Positions 1 through 4,463 of a stretch of 6,723 bases of DNA are shown piece after piece. The translations under genes and the position numbers were made by a program. Position 1 is the stretch's first letter. Every line of letters begins with the position of its first letter. The stretch covers positions 1 through 6,723 of the forward strand of contig JAJUFW010000166.1 of NCBI GenBank assembly GCA_029263555.1. The letters run 5' to 3'. Source of the DNA: Alphaproteobacteria bacterium (lineage in GTDB: Bacteria; Pseudomonadota; Alphaproteobacteria; DSM-16000; Inquilinaceae). Under the pieces are notes generated by a model. That model ran no database searches and had not been told where the DNA came from. It saw nothing but the letters and a program-made list of their open reading frames with translations.

Positions 1-887
1 AGCTGGGTTTCCGCCGGGACACCGGGCATGGCGATGCAGCTCGTGTTCGCGATCCGGGGCGCGCCCCGGCCGAAGATCGGCGTACCGGGATAGGCCGCCA
101 GAATCCTGGCCTCCAGCTCGTCCCTGATGCGCCCGACATGCCCGTAGCGGTCGATCCCGGCCTTCGCGGCGCGCGCCGCAGCGCCGAACCCGGCGATGCC
201 GGCGACGTTCTCGGTTCCGGCCCGCCGCCGCTTCTCCTGGCCGCCGCCCCGCAGCAGCGGCGGCACGGGCACCCCTTCGCGGACGATCAGCGCACCGACG
301 CCCTGCGGGCCGCCGAGCTTGTGCGAGGAAAGACTGATGAAGTCGGCGCCGAGCCCGGCCCAGTCCACCCGTATCCGTCCGGCCGCCTGGACGGCATCGC
401 AATGAAGCAGCGCCCCGTGCCGCCGGGCGATCTCGCTCGCCTCGGCGACCGGCTGAATCGTTCCGATCTCATTGTTGGCCAGCATGACCGCCACGAGCGC
501 CGGCCGCGGATCGCGGGCAAGCATGGCGTCGAGCGCATCGAGATCGATGACGCCCTCGGGCGTCACCGGGATGCGCTCCGCATCCGGACGGGCAGCAAGG
601 ACGCTGTCATGTTCGATGGCGCTCACCAGCACCCGGGGCCGCGTCGTCAGGGCGACGACGGTGTTGTTCGCCTCGGTGGCGCCTGAAGTGAACACGATCT
701 GGGCCGGCGTCACGCCGACCAGGGCGGCGATTTCGGCACGGGCATCCTCGACCGTGCGGCGCGCTTCGCGGCCGAAAGCATGGACCGACGAAGGATTGCC
801 GACGCGGTCGAGGGCGGCAAGCATGGCTTCCCGCGCCTCCGGCCGCAACGGCGCGGTCGCATTGTGGTCGAGATAGATGGGCTGCAT
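1..887 (-). CDS. iscS: Cysteine desulfurase, IscS/NifS-type (group I), C-terminus beyond left edge
   Basis: This is a PLP-dependent cysteine desulfurase. It converts L-cysteine to alanine and hands the persulfide sulfur to Fe-S cluster assembly in the cytosol. The 295 visible codons start MQPIYLDHNATAPLRPEA, the classic family N-terminus. Visible landmarks are FTSGATEANN (67-75), EHDS with the PLP-stacking His93, ANNEIGTIQP (137-146), CDAVQA with Asp164 and Gln167, the Schiff-base Lys190 in SSHKLGGPQG, and RRAGTENVAGIAG (221-233). The SSHKLGGPQG form indicates group I (IscS/NifS) rather than SufS. About 80-100 residues, including the loop with the catalytic Cys, lie outside the window, so activity cannot be confirmed from here. 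The start is ATG at 887, with a weak GGGA five bases upstream; an in-frame GTG directly precedes it. The gene lies 35 bp after iscR on the same strand, so it is very likely co-transcribed. Family identity is certain; the iscS symbol is a functional inference. Confidence 0.93.
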   Translation of the reverse strand, partial: MQPIYLDHNATAPLRPEAREAMLAALDRVGNPSSVHAFGREARRTVEDARAEIAALVGVTPAQIVFTSGATEANNTVVALTTRPRVLVSAIEHDSVLAARPDAERIPVTPEGVIDLDALDAMLARDPRPALVAVMLANNEIGTIQPVAEASEIARRHGALLHCDAVQAAGRIRVDWAGLGADFISLSSHKLGGPQGVGALIVREGVPVPPLLRGGGQEKRRRAGTENVAGIAGFGAAARAAKAGIDRYGHVGRIRDELEARILAAYPGTPIFGRGAPRIANTSCIAMPGVPAETQ

Positions 888-897
888 CACTGTCCCG

Positions 898-913
898 GAG
901 CGAGATCCCGCTC
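898..913 (-). repeat. Short inverted repeat in the iscR-iscS gap
   Basis: GAGCG and CGCTC form a 5-bp perfect stem around a 6-base loop containing GATC. It lies in the 35-bp space after the iscR stop and ends just before the weak GGGA ribosome-binding sequence of the desulfurase. In the transcript it could be a small hairpin affecting translation or processing between the two genes. There is no T-run, so it is not an intrinsic terminator. A stem this short can occur by chance in GC-rich DNA. Confidence 0.3.
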
Positions 914-922
914 TGACGTCGC

Positions 923-1402
923 CTATTCCGCGGCGAGCCGTCCGGCGACGTCCGAAATCCGCGGCGGAGCGAAGACGTGGCTCGTGCCCAACACCCGGCG
1001 CTGGACGACATCCTCAAGAGTGACAGAGCTGAGATAGAGGTGAATCTGGTTGCCCAACTCTTCCCAAAGATCGTGGGTCAGGCACCGGCTCTTGTCCGAA
1101 TGGCACCCGGCGGCCGAACCCGGCTTGCATCGCGTCGCCTTCAGCGGCTCGTCCACGGCGAGGATGATGTCCGAAATCCGCAAGCTATCCATCGCCCTAC
1201 CGAGCAGGTAACCGCCGCCCGGGCCGCGCACGCTTCGGACCAGCCCGCCACGCCGAAGCTTAGCGAAGAGTTGCTCGAGATAGCTGAGCGAGATCTCCTG
1301 CCGCTCCGCGATGTCCGACAGGGCCACCGGGTTGCCGCCGCTGTAGCGCGCGAGGTCAACCATCGCCATGACGGCGTATCGTCCCTTGGTGCTGAGTCTC
1401 AT
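923..1402 (-). CDS. iscR: Rrf2-family Fe-S cluster-sensing regulator IscR
   Basis: IscR is a dimeric winged-helix repressor/activator that binds a [2Fe-2S] cluster and adjusts Fe-S biogenesis genes to cluster supply. The protein has 159 residues, against 162 in E. coli. The start MRLSTKGRYAVMAMVDLA, the recognition helix region ISLSYLEQLFAKLR (37-50, with Glu43 at the E. coli position) and the wing SVRGPGGGYLLGR (57-69) match E. coli IscR closely. The ligand region has Cys92, Cys100 and Cys107 followed by LTHDLW, with His110 in the ligand-histidine position. All cluster ligands are therefore present, but the cysteine spacing (CX7CX6C) is wider than the CX5CX5C of E. coli. The open frame continues upstream into cysE sequence. 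The true start is ATG at 1402, set by the conserved N-terminus and an AGAGGG Shine-Dalgarno sequence seven bases upstream. It lies 46 bp after cysE and 35 bp before the desulfurase, so it is probably the middle gene of an autoregulated operon. Confidence 0.96.
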   Translation of the reverse strand: MRLSTKGRYAVMAMVDLARYSGGNPVALSDIAERQEISLSYLEQLFAKLRRGGLVRSVRGPGGGYLLGRAMDSLRISDIILAVDEPLKATRCKPGSAAGCHSDKSRCLTHDLWEELGNQIHLYLSSVTLEDVVQRRVLGTSHVFAPPRISDVAGRLAAE

Positions 1403-1409
1403 AACGCGA

Positions 1410-1415
1410 CCCTCT
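1410..1415 (-). promoter_or_regulatory. iscR ribosome-binding site
   Basis: AGAGGG on the minus strand sits seven bases before the iscR ATG at 1402. It is the best Shine-Dalgarno match in this operon and settles the iscR start against the longer open frame. Confidence 0.75.
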
Positions 1416-1448
1416 GAAATGGTGGCCGTTACGCGGGAACGACCCGGT

Positions 1449-2210
1449 TCAGCAGGCACCCCGTGCGGAAGCCGGCTGCCTGTCCTCTCCCTCCGCGTCC
1501 AGCCCGTCGGCATCGCCCAGACCGTCGGCGGCGCCACCCGGACCTCTCTCCGCCTCCATGGCCTCGACGCGCTGGCGAAGTGCCGTGACCTCGTCGACCA
1601 GGCCGCGGATCGCCCGTGCGACCGGATCCGGAAGATCCTCGCACGGGGTGCCGTAAGGCAGAAATCCGGGGCGCGTCCGGGATTGCGGCCAGATGATCCG
1701 CGCCGGCACGCCAACGGCCGTACACCCTTCCGGAACATCCTTCAGCACCACGGCATTGGCGCCGACACGGGCATTGTCGCCGACCTTCACCGGCCCCAGG
1801 ATCGTCGCGTTCGCTCCGACGATCACGCCATTGCCCAAAGTCGGGTGGCGCTTGCCGGGCAAAAGCGACGTCCCGCCCAGGGTCACCCCCTGGTAGAGCG
1901 TCACGTCGTCGCCGATTTCCGCCGTACCGCCGATCACGACCCCGGTGCCGTGATCGATGAAGAACCGGCGCCCGATCCGGGCGCCCGGATGGATCTCGAT
2001 GCCGGTGATCGCACGCGCCACATAGGAAACCAGGAGTGCCGGCAGCGTCAGCTTCCAGTTCCAGAGCTTCCGCGCGAGCCGGTAGCCCATGATCGCGTGA
2101 AGACCGGGGTAGGTCAGGATCACTTCCAGCCGCGATTCCGCCGCCGGATCCCGCTGCATCACACTGTCGATGTCTTCGCGAAGGCGCTTGAACACGCGCA
2201 GTATCCCCAT
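1449..2210 (-). CDS. cysE: Serine O-acetyltransferase, EpsC-type short-N-terminus form
   Basis: The enzyme transfers acetyl from acetyl-CoA to L-serine, giving O-acetylserine, the committed step of cysteine synthesis. At 253 residues it lacks the long N-terminal domain of E. coli CysE and resembles the Bacillus/EpsC form ([30 protein letters not shown]). The left-handed beta-helix of hexapeptide repeats spans about 70-170 and includes [22 protein letters not shown] with catalytic His87 and Asp86, [15 protein letters not shown] (109-123) and the final GVPARII. A tail follows: [11 protein letters not shown], a short predicted coiled coil (204-221), then an Ala/Gly/Asp-rich end finishing in Cys. 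It has no terminal Ile of the kind E. coli CysE inserts into CysK. The start is uncertain. ATG at 2210 has no Shine-Dalgarno sequence, whereas an in-frame GTG at 2195 has GGGGA eight bases upstream and aligns with the usual M-F-K/R-x-L start, giving 248 residues. It is first in the cysE-iscR-iscS unit. Confidence 0.95.
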   Translation of the reverse strand: MGILRVFKRLREDIDSVMQRDPAAESRLEVILTYPGLHAIMGYRLARKLWNWKLTLPALLVSYVARAITGIEIHPGARIGRRFFIDHGTGVVIGGTAEIGDDVTLYQGVTLGGTSLLPGKRHPTLGNGVIVGANATILGPVKVGDNARVGANAVVLKDVPEGCTAVGVPARIIWPQSRTRPGFLPYGTPCEDLPDPVARAIRGLVDEVTALRQRVEAMEAERGPGGAADGLGDADGLDAEGEDRQPASARGAC

Positions 2211-2294
2211 GATATATAAGGCGATTTACATCGGCCTTCCACGCTCGCGGTTGAGCGGAGGGTGATGCCGGGATCGAAACCGCGTCCGTGACTG

Positions 2295-2324
2295 CTTATA
2301 TAGATAACCCCGTATTGCGGTCAA
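2295..2324 (-). promoter_or_regulatory. Likely promoter of the cysE-iscR-iscS operon
   Basis: On the minus strand TTGACC (2319-2324) serves as -35. A 16-base spacer separates it from TATATA (2297-2302), and TATAAG (2295-2300, 18-base spacer) is an overlapping alternative -10. The match to the sigma-70 consensus is strong for such GC-rich DNA. Transcription would begin near 2288, giving a cysE leader of about 80 bases. I found no other good minus-strand promoter before cysE, though a second TATATA lies immediately before its ATG. Confidence 0.6.
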
Positions 2325-2328
2325 GAAT
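2304..2328 (-). promoter_or_regulatory. Candidate type 1 IscR operator over the operon promoter
   Basis: Read on the minus strand, the 25 bases begin ATTCTTGACC and end CGGGGTTAT. Aligned without gaps to the E. coli type 1 IscR consensus as I recall it (ATASYYGAC... to ...RRSTAT), I count 18 of 25 agreeing positions, including the outer AT/TAT ends and the TTGAC core. The site covers the -35 and all but one base of the spacer, the geometry expected for repression. The match is weaker in the right half-site. E. coli rules may not hold exactly in an alphaproteobacterium, and part of the agreement comes from the -35 element itself. Assignment is by inspection only, supported by iscR being in the controlled operon. 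Confidence 0.45.
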
Positions 2329-2335
2329 AGCACTG

Positions 2336-2365
2336 TTGGACACGGTCGGCGTCTCCACGCATACC
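2336..2365 (+). promoter_or_regulatory. Possible weak promoter for the alpha/beta hydrolase gene
   Basis: TTGGAC (2336-2341), an 18-base spacer and CATACC (2360-2365) form a loose sigma-70-like pair, placing a start about 65 bases before the hydrolase ATG. The -10 matches only three of six positions, so this is a tentative call. The remainder of the 226-bp divergent region shows no open frame I can support and no tRNA. Confidence 0.22.
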
Positions 2366-2436
2366 CAAGCGGCGAGGTCGGATATTTCACAGCCTTCAGC
2401 GACGGCCGTCAACGCCACCAAGGACACGAGAACAAC

Positions 2437-3096
2437 ATGCCCGAAGTGATCTTCAACGGCCCCGAGGGCCGGCTTGAGGGACGTTATCATCACGGCAAGG
2501 AGCCGAACGCGCCGATTGCGGTGATCCTGCATCCGCACCCGCAGCATGGCGGCACGATGAACAACAAGATCGTGTACACGCTGTACCAGGCGTTCCAGAA
2601 GCGCGGCTTCTCCGTCCTGCGGTTCAACTTCCGCGGCGTCGGGCGCAGCCAGGGCACCTATGACCGTGGCGAGGGCGAGCTGTCCGATGCCGCTTCGGCT
2701 CTCGACTGGCTGCAGACGGCCAACCCGAATGCATCCGGCTGCTGGGTCGCCGGCTTCTCCTTCGGCGCCTGGATCGGGATGCAGCTTCTGATGAGAAGGC
2801 CGGAGATCGACAGCTTCATCTCCATCGCGCCTCCCGCCAACATGTTCGACTTCGGCTTTCTCGCCCCCTGCCCGTCCTCAGGCCTGATCGTGCAGGGCAA
2901 CAGGGACGATGTCGTGCCCCACGAGGCGGTGCAGAAGCTGGTCAACAAGCTGCGCCAGCAACGCGACATCGTGATCGACTATCGGCTGATCGACGGCGCC
3001 AACCACTACTTCCATCACAAGATGGACGAGCTGGTGGGCGAGATCGACAGCTATCTCGACAAGGCTCTCGCCCGTCCGATGGCCGTCGCCGAATAG
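2437..3096 (+). CDS. Small alpha/beta hydrolase (COG2945-like), substrate unknown
   Basis: This is a soluble serine hydrolase fold of 219 residues with no signal peptide or membrane segment. The N-terminal HPHPQHGGTMNNKIV (32-46) is the oxyanion-side strand and loop typical of this small family, followed by FNFRGVGRSQGTYDRGEGE (63-81). The nucleophile elbow is GFSFGA with Ser108, the acid is in GNRDDVVP (Asp157 or Asp158), and the catalytic His190 is in GANHYF, so the triad is complete. The physiological substrate of this family is not established, and nothing in the sequence points to one. The start is ATG at 2437. An AAGGA lies 12 bases upstream, rather far, with GAG nearer, so initiation looks moderate. 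It is divergent from cysE across 226 bp and is followed by tyrS after 99 bp on the same strand. Expression may be affected by the IscR-like site in the shared region, but this is not shown. Confidence 0.9.
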   Translation: MPEVIFNGPEGRLEGRYHHGKEPNAPIAVILHPHPQHGGTMNNKIVYTLYQAFQKRGFSVLRFNFRGVGRSQGTYDRGEGELSDAASALDWLQTANPNASGCWVAGFSFGAWIGMQLLMRRPEIDSFISIAPPANMFDFGFLAPCPSSGLIVQGNRDDVVPHEAVQKLVNKLRQQRDIVIDYRLIDGANHYFHHKMDELVGEIDSYLDKALARPMAVAE

Positions 3097-3132
3097 GCGG
3101 CGGCCACTTCGGTCGCACCTCCGCCGGCTTCG

Positions 3133-3168
3133 TTGTCCGGGACATCGGTCTGTGGTAACCCACCGGAC
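3133..3168 (+). promoter_or_regulatory. tyrS upstream region: weak promoter-like pair and nested dyad
   Basis: In the 99-bp gap before tyrS, GTCCGG (3135-3140) and CCGGAC (3163-3168) form a perfect 6-bp inverted repeat. It encloses GTGG-TAAC-CCAC (3152-3163), whose last base is shared with the outer arm. The same stretch has a loose -35/-10 pair, TTGTCC (3133-3138) and TAACCC (3156-3161), with a 17-base spacer. It could be a promoter with an operator-like dyad, or a leader hairpin if transcription comes through from the hydrolase gene. There is no T-run for a terminator, and no T-box features. Confidence 0.25.
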
Positions 3169-3195
3169 TTCCGATCCCGTGAACACGATCCGGCC

Positions 3196-4449
3196 ATGAC
3201 GCAGCTCCGATCCGACTTCCTGCGGACCCTAGAGGCCCGCGGCTTCATCCACCAGGGCACTGACCTGGAGGGCCTGGACGCCCTGGCGTCGAAGGGACCG
3301 ATCAGCGCCTATATCGGCTTCGACGCCACGGCCGACAGCCTGCATGTCGGCAGCCTCGTGCAGATCATGATGCTGCGCTGGCTGCAGAAGACCGGGCACC
3401 GGCCCATCGTGCTCATGGGCGGCGGAACCACGAGGATCGGCGATCCCTCGTTCCGCGACGAAAGCCGGCCGCTTCTGGACGACGCGCAGATCGCCCGGAA
3501 CATCGCGGGCATCCAACGGGTCTTTTCGCGCTTCCTGACCTTCGGTTCGGGACCGACGGACGCGCTCATGACCAACAACGCCGACTGGCTGGACCGCCTG
3601 GAATACATTCCCTTCCTGCGCGACGTCGGCCGGCATTTCACGATCAACCGCATGCTGACCTTCGATTCGGTCAGGCTGCGGCTGGATCGCGAACAGCCGC
3701 TCACCTTCCTCGAGTTCAACTACATGATTCTCCAGGCCTACGATTTCCTGGAGCTCTCCAAGCGGGAAGGCGTCCGGCTGCAGATGGGCGGCTCGGACCA
3801 ATGGGGCAACATCGTCAACGGCGTCGAATTGACCCGGCGCGTCACCGGCACCGAGCTTTACGGCCTGACCTCGCCGCTCATCACCACCGCCTCGGGCGCA
3901 AAAATGGGCAAGACCGCGTCCGGCGCGGTTTGGCTCAATCCCGAGCGGTGCTCGCCATATGACTACTGGCAGTTCTGGCGGAACACGGACGACAAGGATG
4001 TCGGGCGTTTCCTCAGGCTGTTCACCGAACTGCCGCTCGACGAGATCGCGCGCCTGGAAGCCCTGGGCGGGGCCGAGATCAACGAGTCGAAGAAGATCCT
4101 CGCGACCGAGGCGACCACCCTCGCCCACGGCGCGGAAGCGGCGCGGGAGGCTGCCGAAACCGCGCGCCGGGCCTTCGAGGAAGGTGCGGCCGCCGAAGGC
4201 CTGCCCTCGATCGACGTGCCGCGGAGTGATCTGGAGCGCGGCATTCCCGCCTTCCAGCTTCTGCGGATGAGCGGCCTTGTCGCCTCGAACGGCGAGGCAA
4301 GGCGGCTGGTCCAGCAGGGCGGGGCGCGCCTGAACGATCAGCGGCTGGACGATCCCGAATACGCCGTTTCCGTCGCCGACGTGACCGACGAGGGCGTGGT
4401 GAAGCTTTCCGCCGGAAAGAAGCGTCACGCGCTGGTGCGGCCCGTGTAG
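3196..4449 (+). CDS. tyrS: Tyrosyl-tRNA synthetase
   Basis: This class I aminoacyl-tRNA synthetase activates tyrosine with ATP and charges tRNA-Tyr in the cytosol as a homodimer. It has 417 residues, against 424 in E. coli. The Rossmann domain carries the tyrosine-pocket AYIGFD (Tyr39, Asp43) and the HIGH-equivalent LHVGSL (49-54). It continues with [17 protein letters not shown] (75-91), [10 protein letters not shown] (175-184: Tyr176, Gln180, Asp183), GGSDQWGN (198-205) and the KMSKS-equivalent KMGKT (236-240). The C-terminal S4-type RNA-binding domain covers about 350-410 ([20 protein letters not shown]). The frame is open back to a TTG at 3133, but those 21 residues do not resemble the family, so ATG at 3196 is preferred. 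Its Shine-Dalgarno sequence is poor. All active-site signatures are intact. It follows the hydrolase by 99 bp and ends 14 bp from the convergent AsmA-like gene, with no clear terminator between. Confidence 0.97.
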   Translation: MTQLRSDFLRTLEARGFIHQGTDLEGLDALASKGPISAYIGFDATADSLHVGSLVQIMMLRWLQKTGHRPIVLMGGGTTRIGDPSFRDESRPLLDDAQIARNIAGIQRVFSRFLTFGSGPTDALMTNNADWLDRLEYIPFLRDVGRHFTINRMLTFDSVRLRLDREQPLTFLEFNYMILQAYDFLELSKREGVRLQMGGSDQWGNIVNGVELTRRVTGTELYGLTSPLITTASGAKMGKTASGAVWLNPERCSPYDYWQFWRNTDDKDVGRFLRLFTELPLDEIARLEALGGAEINESKKILATEATTLAHGAEAAREAAETARRAFEEGAAAEGLPSIDVPRSDLERGIPAFQLLRMSGLVASNGEARRLVQQGGARLNDQRLDDPEYAVSVADVTDEGVVKLSAGKKRHALVRPV

Positions 4450-4463
4450 AGTCGCCCCCGGGA

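Noticed and set aside
138..686. Plus-strand frame of 182 residues opposite the cysteine desulfurase
   Set aside because: The minus strand reads as a complete run of desulfurase motifs through this whole stretch, and the plus-strand product matches nothing recognisable.
1368..2219. 283-residue plus-strand frame opposite cysE and the iscR start
   Set aside because: Its low-complexity composition lies opposite two well-supported genes, so it is treated as a shadow frame.
2240..2300. tRNA-like T-arm (GGTTTCGATCC on the minus strand)
   Set aside because: The flanking bases do not form a five-pair T-stem, and no acceptor, D-arm or anticodon arm could be fitted.
2211..2436. RirA (TGA-N9-TCA) or Irr-type iron boxes in the divergent region
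   Set aside because: I scanned the divergent region by eye on both strands and found no match to these spacings; only the IscR-like site stood out.
2288..2449. Possible 53-residue small protein from a GTG in the divergent region, overlapping the hydrolase start
   Set aside because: It has no ribosome-binding sequence, lies over the promoter and operator candidates, and has an unremarkable composition.
3229..4428. 399-residue open frame on the minus strand, antisense to tyrS
   Set aside because: It mirrors the codon structure of an unmistakable TyrRS and shows no motifs of its own.
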